From the NCBI RefSeq assembly GCF_000504285.1, contig NZ_KI632511.1:3159372-3223371 (forward strand): DNA of 64,000 nucleotides. Direction: 5' to 3'. The translations under genes were made by a program, and so were the position numbers. Source of the stretch: Actinospica robiniae DSM 44927. Lineage in GTDB: Bacteria > Actinomycetota > Actinomycetes > Streptomycetales > Catenulisporaceae. Positions 1-8,814 of this stretch are shown one piece after another. Within the stretch, counting starts at the first letter, position 1, and the number at the start of each line of letters is the position of its first letter. The notes under the pieces were generated by a model. The model was not told the DNA's origin. It ran no database searches and worked only from the letters and a program-made list of their open reading frames with translations.

Positions 1-442
1 ACACTGCGACCGAGGCGGTGGGGAACTTCTCCCGCAGGTGGTCGTTCTCGCGGCCCGCGACCTCGCCGGAGAGCGTGAGGGCGAGAATCTCGAGGCCGGG
101 GTTGTGTCCGATCACGAGCGTCGTCCCCGCCTCGGCCGGAGCGCTCGCGATCACGTCCAGCAGCTCGAGCGCGGTGGCGCCGTAGACGCGCGGTTCGAAC
201 GTGGTCGGCGGAGTTCCGGCGAGCTCGCCCTTCACCAGCTCCCAGGTCTGGCGCGTCCGCAACGCGGTGGAGCAGAGCACGTGGTCGGGCCGGAAGCCCG
301 CCTCGCGCAGCCAGCGGCCCATCGCGGGCGCGTCGCGGCGGCCGCGGTCGGCCAGCGGACGCTCGTGGTCGGGGACATCCGCGGGCCAATCGGACTTGGC
401 GTGCCGCAGCAGTACCAGCGTCCTGTTTTTCGTCTCGCTCAC
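1..442 (-). CDS. SixA-type phosphohistidine phosphatase (histidine phosphatase superfamily), C-terminus cut by window edge
   Basis: The protein begins VSETKNRTLVLLRHAKSDWP from a GTG at 442. It carries the LRHAKS phosphate-pocket motif, with the catalytic His near residue 14. A downstream STALRTRQTW segment and the second conserved His in VIGHNPGLE are also present, as in SixA and phosphoglycerate-mutase-like phosphatases. About 147 codons are visible and the stop lies beyond position 1. Family members remove phosphate from histidine phosphotransfer proteins or small molecules; the substrate here is unknown. The gene is followed by an MFS exporter on the same strand with a 77 bp gap, so co-transcription is possible but not shown. 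Confidence 0.85.
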   Translation of the reverse strand, partial: MSETKNRTLVLLRHAKSDWPADVPDHERPLADRGRRDAPAMGRWLREAGFRPDHVLCSTALRTRQTWELVKGELAGTPPTTFEPRVYGATALELLDVIASAPAEAGTTLVIGHNPGLEILALTLSGEVAGRENDHLREKFPTASVAV

Positions 443-519
443 ACTCCCAGTGTGGCGCACCAAGCAGTGCCGGAGCCCGAGCGGGCCCCGGCACTGCGTG
501 TCCGGCGGGTGCGGACCGG

Positions 520-2019
520 TCAGATCAGCGCCGGCTGCTGCCGCGGCGCGTCGTCGTGCGCCGCGTCGAGCGCCGCCTCACCGGATTCGGCGCCGTGGTC
601 GCCCTGCTGGCCGTGCCGCGGGAGCAGGAACGCCAGCAGGAAGGACAGGGCGGTCAGGCCGAGCGAGATCTCGCCGATCAGCTTCGCCGCGTGCACGGCG
701 GGTGCAGCCGCCGACCCGGCATGCGCGCCGAAGGCGTTGAAGAACACGGTGCCGAGCACCGCGACGCCGAGCGCGGCGCCGAACTGCTGGACGCACTCGA
801 GCACGCCGGAGGCCGAACCGAGCTGGTCCATCCGCACCTCGCCCACCACCAGGTCGAAGAGCGGGACGAAGATCGCGCCCATGCCGAGACCGTAGACGGC
901 CAGCGGTGCGGTCATGTCCCAGCCGGTCACGCCCGCGCCGGCCGAGCCGAGCACCAGCAGGAAGCCGACCGTGGCCACACCCATCACGCCCAGCCCGAGG
1001 TGCAGGATGCGCCGGCCCAGCTTCAGCCCGATCGTGCTGCTGAGCGCCGAGCCGACGAACGCGCCGCAGGCCATGGACAGGGCGGTGAGGCTGGCGTGCA
1101 TCGGGCTGTAGCCGAGGCCGAGCTGCAGGAACAGCCCGAAGCTGAGGGAGAAGCCGACGACCACGCCGAAGAACGCGAGGATGAAGGCCAGACCCGAGGT
1201 GTAGGAGCGGTTGCGGAACACGCCGAGGTCGATCAGCGGGGTGCCGCCGCCCTTGCCGAGCAGCCGCTGGCGCAGCACGAAGCAGGCGAACACCGGCACG
1301 CTCGCGCCCATCATCAGGAAGGACCAGGCGGGCCAGCCCGACTCGCGGCCCTGGATCAGCGGGTAGATCAGCAGGGTCATCGCGCCGCCGCCGAGCACCG
1401 TGCCGACCAGGTCCAGCCGGGAGCCGCGGGCCGAGGGCGCCGTGTCGGGCAGCACGCGCCGGCCGACCAGCAGGGTGTAGCCGCCCAGCAGGAGGTTGAT
1501 GAGGAAGATCGCGCGCCAGCCGGTACCGAGCAGGTTCGCGTCGAGCAGGACGCCGGCCAGCACCGGGCCGAGGATCGTGGACAGTCCGATCGCCGGGCCG
1601 AAGATCCCGAACGCCTTGGTCAGCTCCGGCCCCGGGAACAGCTCCCTGAGCAGGCCGAAGGTCTGCGGCACCATCATCGCCGCGGCCAGCCCCTGCACCG
1701 CCCGGAACCCGATCAGCGAGGCCGGAGACCAGGCGAAGGCGCAGGCCACCGAGACCGCGGTGAAGGCGACCGAGGAACCGAGCAGCATCCGGCGCCGCCC
1801 CACCACGTCGCCGAGGCGGCCGCCGAGGAGCAGCCCGGAGGCCAGCGCGAGGGTGTAGGCGGCGGTGAACCACTGCAGGGTGGCGGTGCCGCCGCCGAGC
1901 GAACGGTGGATCTCCGGGCCGGCGATGTTGAGCACGGTCGCGTCGAGCAGGTCCATGAGCGTGGCGGCCAGGATCGCGCTCAGCCCGAGCCACTTGCGGT
2001 CAGTGGGGTTCGTCGTCAT
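520..2019 (-). CDS. DHA2-type MFS drug/multidrug exporter (EmrB/QacA-like)
   Basis: An integral membrane antiporter of about 499 residues, the usual 14-helix DHA2 length. The N-terminal region reads LMDLLDATVLNIAGPEI, the motif-D type signature of drug:H+ antiporters. The loop GGRLGDVVGRRRMLLGS is MFS motif A. Later hydrophobic helices run to a charged tail. I chose the ATG at 2019 because translation starts there directly with a typical TDRKWLGLSAI segment; an in-frame start seven codons upstream would run into the operator. It diverges from a WYL regulator across 62 bp holding a perfect dyad, so it is probably that regulator's target. The substrate cannot be told from sequence. Confidence 0.9.
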   Translation of the reverse strand: MTTNPTDRKWLGLSAILAATLMDLLDATVLNIAGPEIHRSLGGGTATLQWFTAAYTLALASGLLLGGRLGDVVGRRRMLLGSSVAFTAVSVACAFAWSPASLIGFRAVQGLAAAMMVPQTFGLLRELFPGPELTKAFGIFGPAIGLSTILGPVLAGVLLDANLLGTGWRAIFLINLLLGGYTLLVGRRVLPDTAPSARGSRLDLVGTVLGGGAMTLLIYPLIQGRESGWPAWSFLMMGASVPVFACFVLRQRLLGKGGGTPLIDLGVFRNRSYTSGLAFILAFFGVVVGFSLSFGLFLQLGLGYSPMHASLTALSMACGAFVGSALSSTIGLKLGRRILHLGLGVMGVATVGFLLVLGSAGAGVTGWDMTAPLAVYGLGMGAIFVPLFDLVVGEVRMDQLGSASGVLECVQQFGAALGVAVLGTVFFNAFGAHAGSAAAPAVHAAKLIGEISLGLTALSFLLAFLLPRHGQQGDHGAESGEAALDAAHDDAPRQQPALI

Positions 2020-2037
2020 GTGTTCCACGGTAGGGGG

Positions 2038-2064
2038 CAATCAGGCAAGCTCCGTTCCTGATTG
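2038..2064. promoter_or_regulatory. Perfect inverted repeat between divergent MFS and WYL genes (putative operator)
   Basis: CAATCAGG (2038-2045) and CCTGATTG (2057-2064) are perfect 8 bp arms separated by 11 bp, giving a 19 bp centre-to-centre spacing. The site lies in the 62 bp divergent intergenic region and would overlap both promoters. The natural candidate binder is the adjacent WYL/HTH regulator. Confidence 0.6.
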
Positions 2065-2081
2065 TGCGCGAGAATCGAACC

Positions 2082-3038
2082 ATGTTGGAAACCTCGGCTC
2101 GCCTGCTGCGTCTGCTCTCCCTGCTGCAGACCCCCCGTGACTGGACCGGCCCCCAGCTCGCCGAGCGCCTCGGTGTCAGTGCCCGTACGGTACGCAACGA
2201 CGTGGAACGGCTGCGCAGCCTCGGCTATCCCGTGCACGCCACCCGCGGCGCGGTCGGCGGCTACCGGCTCGGCGCCGGCGCGCAGCTGCCGCCGCTGCTC
2301 CTCGACGACGAGGAGGCCGTGGCGGTCGCGGTCGGGCTGCGCACCGCGGCGTCCGGCTCGATCTCAGGGATCGAAGAGACCTCGCTGCGCGCGCTGGCGA
2401 AGGTGGAGCAGGTGCTCCCGTCCCGGCTGCGGCGCCGGGTCAACGCGCTGCAGACGTACGTCGCCTCCGTGGCCGCGGCCGAGAACCAGCCACGGGTGGA
2501 CGCGAACGTGCTCACCGAGCTGACCGCGGCCTGCCGCGACCGCGAACTCGTCCGCTTCGCCTACCAGGACCGCGGCAAATCCGAGAGTCGCCGCGTCGCG
2601 GAACCCTACGGCGTCGTCAACTGGGGACGGCGCTGGTACCTGGTCGCCTGGGACCGCGACCGCGCGGACTGGCGCACCTTCCGGGTCGACCGGATGACGC
2701 CCGGCTTCCCGGCCGGCCCTCGGTTCGCCCCACGCGAACTGCCCGACGAGGACCTGGCCCGCTACGTCTCGGCACGCGCGTCGGCCGCGCCATGGCGGCT
2801 GGCGGCGCAGATCACGGTGCACGCACCGGCCGAGAAGGTGGCCGAGCGCGTGCCCGGCTACGTCGGCCCGATCCGCAGCGTCGATCCCGATACCTGCGTT
2901 TTGAGCACGGGCAACGACAATGCGGAGATGTTGGCCGCCTATCTCGGCATGATCGGGTTCGACTTCACCGTGACCGAGCCGCCGGAACTGGTCGAGGCGG
3001 TGCGCGTGCTCGGCGAGCGGTATTCCCGGGCGGTGTGA
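2082..3038 (+). CDS. HTH-WYL domain transcriptional regulator (YafY-like)
   Basis: A 318-residue DNA-binding protein. Residues about 5-60 form an HTH of the DeoR/HTH_11 type (QLAERLGVSARTVRNDVERL followed by the wing YPVHATRGAVGGYRLG). The middle and C-terminal parts are a WYL-type sensor domain, with RRWYLVAWDRDRADWRTFRVDRM as the core. The end, about residues 230-318, is the WCX extension. The ATG at 2082 was preferred over the GTG at 2064 because the HTH begins almost immediately and the earlier start sits in the dyad. It probably controls the divergent exporter. Its 3' end overlaps the convergent XRE gene by 100 bp. Confidence 0.88.
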   Translation: MLETSARLLRLLSLLQTPRDWTGPQLAERLGVSARTVRNDVERLRSLGYPVHATRGAVGGYRLGAGAQLPPLLLDDEEAVAVAVGLRTAASGSISGIEETSLRALAKVEQVLPSRLRRRVNALQTYVASVAAAENQPRVDANVLTELTAACRDRELVRFAYQDRGKSESRRVAEPYGVVNWGRRWYLVAWDRDRADWRTFRVDRMTPGFPAGPRFAPRELPDEDLARYVSARASAAPWRLAAQITVHAPAEKVAERVPGYVGPIRSVDPDTCVLSTGNDNAEMLAAYLGMIGFDFTVTEPPELVEAVRVLGERYSRAV

Positions 3039-3874
3039 AGGCTTTCGGTGCCCAGCACGTTCAGCAGCGCCAGCGCCTCGGCGCCAGGAGAGCCGGGCGG
3101 CGCGGTGTAGAGCACGAGGTGCTGGTCGCTGTCGGTGAGCGAGAGCGCGTCGCACTCGACGGTGATCTCCCCGACGACCGGGTGGCGGAACGTCTTCGTG
3201 TGGATGGGCGCGCCCTCGACCTCATGGCGCTCCCAGAGCCGGACGAACTCCGGGCTGCCCTCGCGCAGCTCCCGGACGAGGCCGGTCACCGCGGGATCAG
3301 CCGGGTAGCGGGCGAGCATGGCGCGCAGCTGCTGCGCGACGTGGTGGCGGAACTCGGCCGGGTCGGAGATCTGATAGAGCGCCCTGTCCCCGCGGGTCGG
3401 GCCGAGGAACGCCTTGCGGGCCAGGTTGCGCTCGCGCGGAGCGATGCGGGAGAAGTCCGTCATCAGCGCGGCCGCGAGATCGTTCCAGGCGAGCACGTCG
3501 AAGACGGCTGAGGTCACGATCGCCGCGGTCAGCGGAAGCCGCTCGATCAGCGCGAGAATGCTCGGACGCACGTCGCGCCGGTAGAGCCCGGTCCGGGCCG
3601 GGGCCGTGCCGGCCAGGACGTGCACGTGCTCTGATTCCGGCTCACTCAGCCGCAGCGCGTCCACGATCGAGGCGAGGACCTCGCCGGACGGACGCGGCGC
3701 CCGGCCCTGCTCGAGCCGGATGTAGTAGTCGGTGGAGATGTGCGCGAGGACGGCGACCTCCTCGCGGCGCAGCCCCGGCGTCCGCCGCCGCGGGCCGGAC
3801 GGCAGCCCGACCTCCTCCGGCCGCAGCCGCTCGCGCCGGCTGCGCAGGAACGCGCCGAGTTCCTTCTTCTGCAT
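2939..3874 (-). CDS. XRE-family regulator with MmyB-like ligand-binding domain
   Basis: A 311-residue regulator. The first 80 residues are an XRE HTH (ELGAFLRSRRERLRPEEVG, then RTPGLRREEVAVLAHISTDYYIRLEQGR). This is followed by a MmyB/PAS-like ligand-binding domain ending near EALALLNVLGTESL. The ATG at 3874 precedes MQKKELGAFL, the usual family start. About 29 residues after the conserved domain are unlike the family; they are read antisense to the 3' end of the WYL gene, so stop-codon drift is likely. It diverges from an SDR gene at 3962 (87 bp apart), a common regulator-target arrangement in actinomycetes. Confidence 0.88.
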   Translation of the reverse strand: MQKKELGAFLRSRRERLRPEEVGLPSGPRRRTPGLRREEVAVLAHISTDYYIRLEQGRAPRPSGEVLASIVDALRLSEPESEHVHVLAGTAPARTGLYRRDVRPSILALIERLPLTAAIVTSAVFDVLAWNDLAAALMTDFSRIAPRERNLARKAFLGPTRGDRALYQISDPAEFRHHVAQQLRAMLARYPADPAVTGLVRELREGSPEFVRLWERHEVEGAPIHTKTFRHPVVGEITVECDALSLTDSDQHLVLYTAPPGSPGAEALALLNVLGTESLHTAREYRSPSTRTASTSSGGSVTVKSNPIMPR

Positions 3875-3961
3875 ACCGCCGATTCTCCTCCTTCGGCCGC
3901 CGCGCATCCTGGTACCGGCTGTGCCTGCATCCGGGCTCGGCTGCGGCGCGATGCTGACGGC

Positions 3962-4744
3962 ATGACGACCATCATCGGCCCCTCCCCCGTCGGCCTGCTC
4001 ACCGGGAAAGTCGTGTTCATCACCGGAGCCAGCCGCGGCATCGGCGCCGCGGCGGCCCGGCTCTTCGCCGCCGAGGGAGCCGCGGTCGTCCTCGCCGCCC
4101 GTACCGAGGCCGCCCTGGAGCGGATCGTCGACGAGATCCGCCTCGACGGCGGCACCGCCCACGCCGTCGCCATGGACCTCGCCGACCGCGCCGACATCCA
4201 CGCCGCCGTCGACCACGTCGAGCAGGTGCACGGACGACTCGACGGCGCCTTCAACAACGGCGCGGCCGTCCAGCGGCCCGGTCCGCTCGACGCCACCAGC
4301 GAGCACGACATCGCAGAACAGTTCGAAGTGAACTTCCGCGCGCACTGGACCGCGATGACGGCCGAGGCCGCGCTCATGCGGCGCACCGGCGGCGGGGCGA
4401 TCGTCAACACCTCCAGCATCGGCAGCCGCCGCGCCAACCCGGCCCTGCCCGCCTACGGCGCGATGAAGCGCGCCCTGAACAGCATCACCGAGACCGCCGC
4501 CGTGACCTGGGGCCCCGAGCAGATCCGGGTCAACGGCATCACCGCCGGCGGCACCGAGACGGAGATGATGGCCGCGTGGGACGCGGTACGCCCCGGCATC
4601 GTCAAGGCCCTCACCGCGACGACGCCGCTCGGTCGGCTCGCCGAGCCGCGCGAGGTCGCCGAGGTGGCCGCGTGGCTGCTGAGCGACCGGGCCAGCATGG
4701 TCACCGGCGCGATCGTGCCGGTCGACGGCGGCGCAGGGGCCTGA
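3962..4744 (+). CDS. Short-chain dehydrogenase/reductase (SDR)
   Basis: A classical 260-residue cytosolic NAD(P)-dependent oxidoreductase. The cofactor motif TGASRGIG is at about residues 21-28. The NNGA segment follows the Rossmann fold, and the catalytic Ser lies in VNTSSIGS. The YxxxK pair is YGAMK. The C-terminal SDRASMVTGAIVPVDGG is the usual SDR ending. The ATG at 3962 gives the normal 13-residue N-terminal leader. The gene diverges from the XRE/MmyB regulator, which is probably its controller. The substrate is unknown. Confidence 0.92.
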   Translation: MTTIIGPSPVGLLTGKVVFITGASRGIGAAAARLFAAEGAAVVLAARTEAALERIVDEIRLDGGTAHAVAMDLADRADIHAAVDHVEQVHGRLDGAFNNGAAVQRPGPLDATSEHDIAEQFEVNFRAHWTAMTAEAALMRRTGGGAIVNTSSIGSRRANPALPAYGAMKRALNSITETAAVTWGPEQIRVNGITAGGTETEMMAAWDAVRPGIVKALTATTPLGRLAEPREVAEVAAWLLSDRASMVTGAIVPVDGGAGA

Positions 4745-4758
4745 CTCTCAGGCGGGCG

Positions 4759-5391
4759 TCACCTCGTCATGAACGCCGTGACGAGGAAGACGGTCCGCCG
4801 GCCGAGTCGCAATGCCTCAGCGCGTGCGGAGACGAAGCCCGCGTCGATCGCGATCCGAGAAGCTGCGTCGACGGAATCGGGCAACGGCAGGTCCGCGACC
4901 AGTTCGGCGAAGACTCCTCCAGCCCGGAAGCCCGAAGCCGCCGGCATCGTGAACCCGACCTGGCCGCCGGGACGCAGCGCCCTGCGCCAGTCCGCGAGCG
5001 CGCCGGCACCGAGGAAGTGCAGCGAGGATGCGCAGCAGATCGATTCGAGCGATGCAGCCGGAACAGGCAGCGGCACGGCCTCGGAGACCCGCCACTCGAT
5101 CCGATCGGCCACACCTGCGTGCTCGGCGCGCTCGCGACCCGACTCGATCATCGCCGGCGAAAGGTCGATCGCCAGGACCGGCGACGCGTCCGCGTCGCGC
5201 GCGGCCGCGAGGGCGACGGCCACAGCCCCGCTGCCGCAAGCGACGTCAGCTGCCGCGCCGGACGTCGCCGGTCGCATGAAGTCGATCAGAGCGCGGGCGA
5301 CGGCGTCGTGGTGCCCGTGATCGTAATCGGGCGCGAGCTCGTCGAACGCGCGCGTGATCCTCGATGACCGATCCTGAGCCCTGTCTTCCAC
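4759..5391 (-). CDS. Class I SAM-dependent methyltransferase
   Basis: A 210-residue methyltransferase. Motif I is DVACGSGAVAVAL near residues 49-61. Acidic motif II is LAIDLSPAMIESG. Post-motif CCASSLHFLGAG and ADWRRALRPGGQVGFTMP correspond to motifs III-IV of UbiE/Methyltransf_11 enzymes. It lies 9 bp downstream of the helical-repeat gene at 5401-6894 on the same strand and is probably co-transcribed. The substrate is not predictable. Confidence 0.85.
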   Translation of the reverse strand: MEDRAQDRSSRITRAFDELAPDYDHGHHDAVARALIDFMRPATSGAAADVACGSGAVAVALAAARDADASPVLAIDLSPAMIESGRERAEHAGVADRIEWRVSEAVPLPVPAASLESICCASSLHFLGAGALADWRRALRPGGQVGFTMPAASGFRAGGVFAELVADLPLPDSVDAASRIAIDAGFVSARAEALRLGRRTVFLVTAFMTR

Positions 5392-5400
5392 CTGCGCAGC

Positions 5401-6894
5401 TTACGCGGTTGCGCGCCCTCGCTCCTCGAGCCATACCCGCACCAACCTCAACCACGCCTCCGCCCGGATCGCCGGGTCGGACACCGCCGCCGCGAACCGC
5501 TCAGCGGCCGACGGATCCGTGAGGGCGAGATCGTCGACGCACAGGCACCGGGCCCAGTCCGCCCGCTCCGGCTTACTCAGCATCGCAATGACCTGCTCTG
5601 CGGCCGCCGCGTCCGTCTCCGCGAGATACGAGGCAACGTCTTCGAGTGCGAAGTCAGTCTTTTCGGGGTCTGAGATGCTCTCGGCAATCTGCAGGCCCCG
5701 CTTTAGATCTTGCCGCGCGCAGCGCCAGAGCAGACCACTGAGCGCGTCGTCTCTCACCGCGACATCATCGATACCTGCGACGAGGCGCTGGGCCCGGTCA
5801 GGGTCGATGCCGACGAGCGCGGTGGCCACCCGGACCACCCCGTCTATCCGCATTTCCGGATCGGCGATGCGCGCCACGATCATCTCCGCGCGGTCGGGAT
5901 CGAAGCAGGCGAGGCCACCCGCCAACTCCGCCAGAGCATAGTCACGCTGCGCCGCGTCGTAGTCGATGCCCAGCGCGATCTGCTCGGCTCGGTCCGGGTC
6001 GAGCGGCGCGAGCGTTTCGGCCAAGACCTGCGACACCGCGCAGATCGAATGCGGATCGCGCAGGTGCGGCAGAAGACGGGCAGCCGCCTCGGGGGCGACG
6101 CCGGCCAAGCGGAACACCGGCTCGTCCAGAGCCGCCGATCGCGCGTCGGCGTCACCGACGGCGTCGATCGCCTGGTCCAGCAACTCAAGGGCCTGTGAAA
6201 GCTCGGGGTCGCGACGATCCGCCATACCGAAAGCGATCATGCCCAGGTCGTGCAGCCGGCCGGCCGGATCGGTCGCAATCCCCGGCCGCGACAGCAGCGT
6301 CGCAAGGGGCTGCGGGGAGGACCAGAGCTTCGCCTCCGCGATCTGCCGAAGCCACTGCGTCCGGGCTTCGCCGGGTGGCATGAAGTCGACCAGGACCTCC
6401 CGCACACCGAAGCCCTGCGGGTCGTGCATGGCGTCCTGCAATATCTCCTCGCGAGCAGCCGAGTCAGCGATCCCCGCGACGATCCGTGCCGCGCGCGCCA
6501 CCCCGTCCGGCTGGCCTGCGAAGGTGGCCAGCAGACCGGTGTAGCCGGAAGGCCCGGTCCATCCGAAAGCGAGCATCTGCAGGGCGATCCGCTCCGCGCG
6601 CTCCGCGTCGTGGCGGCATGCCGAGCGGGCGATGCCAGCGAGGCAAGTGGCCCGCGCGCCCTCGTCGGCGAGACTCAGAGCAGCTTGTTCGGACTCGTCC
6701 CACAGCGCCGCCGCGCGCCCCGGATCACTCGGCGCGACGCACTCGGCGAGGAGGGACAGCTTCTTCAGCCGCTCCCCGGAGTCCTCAGCAATCTCCCGTG
6801 CAGCCCGCTCGATCTCATCTAGAGCTGCCGAGATCCGCTCCGTCGTCACCACATCCGGCGTGCCGACCGTACGATCCGCGCTGCTTGTCGACAT
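5401..6894 (-). CDS. Large alpha-helical repeat protein (about 35-residue DPDRAExI repeats), unknown function
   Basis: A 497-residue protein with no signal peptide or membrane segment. It is built from repeats of roughly 33-36 residues with the pattern DPDRAExIAxxIxDxxxRxxALxxLAxxL. Clear copies include DPDRAEQIALGIDYDAAQRD, DPDRAEMIVARIADPEMR and DPDRAQRLVAGIDDVAVR, and weaker copies cover most of the chain. This looks like a TPR/HEAT-like solenoid, suggesting protein-protein binding. The ATG at 6894 overlaps the TGA of the upstream repeat gene (TGATG), so the pair is translationally coupled. A methyltransferase follows after 9 bp. I recognise no named family. Confidence 0.75.
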   Translation of the reverse strand: MSTSSADRTVGTPDVVTTERISAALDEIERAAREIAEDSGERLKKLSLLAECVAPSDPGRAAALWDESEQAALSLADEGARATCLAGIARSACRHDAERAERIALQMLAFGWTGPSGYTGLLATFAGQPDGVARAARIVAGIADSAAREEILQDAMHDPQGFGVREVLVDFMPPGEARTQWLRQIAEAKLWSSPQPLATLLSRPGIATDPAGRLHDLGMIAFGMADRRDPELSQALELLDQAIDAVGDADARSAALDEPVFRLAGVAPEAAARLLPHLRDPHSICAVSQVLAETLAPLDPDRAEQIALGIDYDAAQRDYALAELAGGLACFDPDRAEMIVARIADPEMRIDGVVRVATALVGIDPDRAQRLVAGIDDVAVRDDALSGLLWRCARQDLKRGLQIAESISDPEKTDFALEDVASYLAETDAAAAEQVIAMLSKPERADWARCLCVDDLALTDPSAAERFAAAVSDPAIRAEAWLRLVRVWLEERGRATA

Positions 6895-7916
6895 CAGAGC
6901 TCTCCTGGCCGCTGTTGGCGAACCGATGTCTTCACATCCTCGGCTAACAGAACGAAGGCATGCGCTCGCGGGTGCGGATGGACGATCTGCCGCGCGGTTT
7001 TCGAGGCCAGGTCGGCATCGAAGCGGGCTTGGGCACGAGCAAGTCCGGCAGCGGCGAGGGATCGACTGTGGCTGGGCTCCACCTGTCCGAACACTGTTTC
7101 AGCGGCAGTAAGCAGCTCCCCGGCGAGAGCGGAATCGACGCGGTGAACCGACCGCGCCACTGAGGCTAGCGCGTTCAGCTGGACGAGCCCGTTGTGGCTG
7201 AACCTCGCGTTGCCCGCCGCGTTTTCGGCGGCCCGGACGGCCAGCTCAGGAAAAGCGTCCACGAGCTCCGCGCACAGACCGACCCACGTGCTGATCTGCT
7301 CGTGGAGTTCGGGTACCCGCTCGACCAGACCCACCGCACGCTGCGGATCGGAGGCGGCGAGGCGAGGAATGGCCCGAGACAGCACGATGCCTCTCAGCGC
7401 CGGGTCCGGTATTCGATCCGCCTTCTGCAGCGCCTCCTCCGGATCCAGCTCAGCCACGCGTTCGAGCACGGCAGCAGGCAGGCAGCGCCGCCTGCACGAG
7501 CACGTGGAGTCAGCTAGCAGCTCGGCCTCCGCGAGAGCGCGCCTGGCACGTTCGCGGTCGACCACTCCGAGCGCGCCGGCCGCCTCAGCGAGTGCGATCG
7601 TCCTCGAGCGCAGGTCGACGACCGTCTTGGCGATGCGCAGCGCAGCCCGGGCCGCCGACGCCGCGTTCGCCGGGTCGGTGGGCGCAAGGCCTTTGGAAAC
7701 CTCGGAGAGTACGAAGGAGCGGGCATAGGGATCCTCGATGCCGGCCGCCAGAGCCACCGCGCCTTTCGCCTCCTGCGCAGCGAACTCGGGGGTGTCGTCC
7801 TGGCGCAGCACTGAGATTCGAGCCAGCAGCGGCGCCTTGAAGTGTGACTCTCCCACCGCCGCAGCCCATCGCGTCGCTTCATCGAGGAGCTGCCACCTCC
7901 CCGCCACGTCGCTCAC
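6894..7916 (-). CDS. Second alpha-helical repeat protein, coupled to the 5401-6894 gene; unknown function
   Basis: A 340-residue soluble protein with the same repeat style as its downstream partner: AAGIEDPYARSFVLSEVSKG, ELDPEEALQKADRIPDPALR and ASDPQRAVGLVERV. A CSCRRRC cluster of three cysteines sits near residue 144, which is unusual in such a solenoid and might bind metal. Its stop overlaps the start of the next gene by one base. The pair probably arose by duplication and works as a complex. The upstream gene on the other strand (8049) is a methyltransferase, so both sides of the pair are flanked by SAM enzymes. Confidence 0.7.
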   Translation of the reverse strand: MSDVAGRWQLLDEATRWAAAVGESHFKAPLLARISVLRQDDTPEFAAQEAKGAVALAAGIEDPYARSFVLSEVSKGLAPTDPANAASAARAALRIAKTVVDLRSRTIALAEAAGALGVVDRERARRALAEAELLADSTCSCRRRCLPAAVLERVAELDPEEALQKADRIPDPALRGIVLSRAIPRLAASDPQRAVGLVERVPELHEQISTWVGLCAELVDAFPELAVRAAENAAGNARFSHNGLVQLNALASVARSVHRVDSALAGELLTAAETVFGQVEPSHSRSLAAAGLARAQARFDADLASKTARQIVHPHPRAHAFVLLAEDVKTSVRQQRPGEL

Positions 7917-8048
7917 CTGCGCGCTCCACTCTGCTCGTCCCGGCTCAGTTGAACTGTAGACCGCGCCGCCGGCCGGAGGCCGACCGCGGAGGCACTAGGA
8001 GCTGTGCGAAAAACCGCTCGACACGCATCCGCGGCTCGGGCTCAATGG

Positions 8049-8777
8049 ATGACCATGGTTCGCACTGACGACAACGATCTCTCCGACTTCTCCCCCGCAC
8101 CCAACCAGGGTGAGAACGCCGCCCTCTACGAACTGGAGAACGAGGCCTTCGACCCGGAAAGCCTTGTGCTCGCGGCGATGCGGGCGCGCGCTCCGTGGCG
8201 CGGACGCACCCTCGTCGATCTGGGGTGCGGCAGCGGATACTGGCTCACCCGCTACGTCGACGAAGCCGGTGAGGTCGTCGGGGTCGAACCCGACGAGCGG
8301 CTGCTGCCCCTCGCCACCGCCCGCGACGCGCGCGCGAAGGTGTTGCGCGGCTCGGCCGAGCACATCCCGCTTCCCGATGAGAGCGCCGATGTCGTCCACG
8401 CTCGCTTCGCGTACTTCTTCCCGCCGGGCTGCGACGCCGGCCTGGCGGAGGTCATGCGGGTCCTTCGTCCCGGCGGCACGCTGATCGTCATCGACAACGA
8501 CCTGGAGCACGGCGATTTCGCCACCTTGCTGCGCAGCTCCGCGTGGGCCGCCGCGCAGGGTGGCGGCAGCCCCACCGACACGTGGTGGGCCGAGCGCGGC
8601 GCCGATCGCACGACCGTCCACAGCGAGTGGCGCTTCAAGCAGCGCGAGGACTTCGAAGCCGTGCTGCGGATGGAGTTCCCCGCCGAGATCGCGAATCAGT
8701 GGCTGGAGACGCATCCCGAGAGGCTTGGGCTCAGCTACAGCTACGCGCTGTTCGCGATCACCAAGGCCGGCGCCTGA
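8049..8777 (+). CDS. Class I SAM-dependent methyltransferase
   Basis: About 242 residues. Motif I is LVDLGCGSGYWLTRYV, followed by EVVGVEPDERLLPLATARD (motif II), IPLPDESADVVHARFAYFFPP and EVMRVLRPGGTLIVIDND (motif IV and post-IV), a Methyltransf_11/25 enzyme. Two close starts, ATG at 8049 and ATG at 8055, lack a clear Shine-Dalgarno sequence; 8049 is used but 8055 is equally possible. It diverges from the helical-repeat genes and is followed after 37 bp by an AraC-type regulator. Confidence 0.82.
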   Translation: MTMVRTDDNDLSDFSPAPNQGENAALYELENEAFDPESLVLAAMRARAPWRGRTLVDLGCGSGYWLTRYVDEAGEVVGVEPDERLLPLATARDARAKVLRGSAEHIPLPDESADVVHARFAYFFPPGCDAGLAEVMRVLRPGGTLIVIDNDLEHGDFATLLRSSAWAAAQGGGSPTDTWWAERGADRTTVHSEWRFKQREDFEAVLRMEFPAEIANQWLETHPERLGLSYSYALFAITKAGA

Positions 8778-8814
8778 CCAGGTTTTGTCGGCAGCTTGTG
8801 TCAGGCTAGGAGCC

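Noticed and set aside
180-215. A GGTTCGAA stretch resembling a tRNA T-loop
   Set aside because: No acceptor, D or anticodon stems can be drawn, and it lies inside the histidine phosphatase gene.
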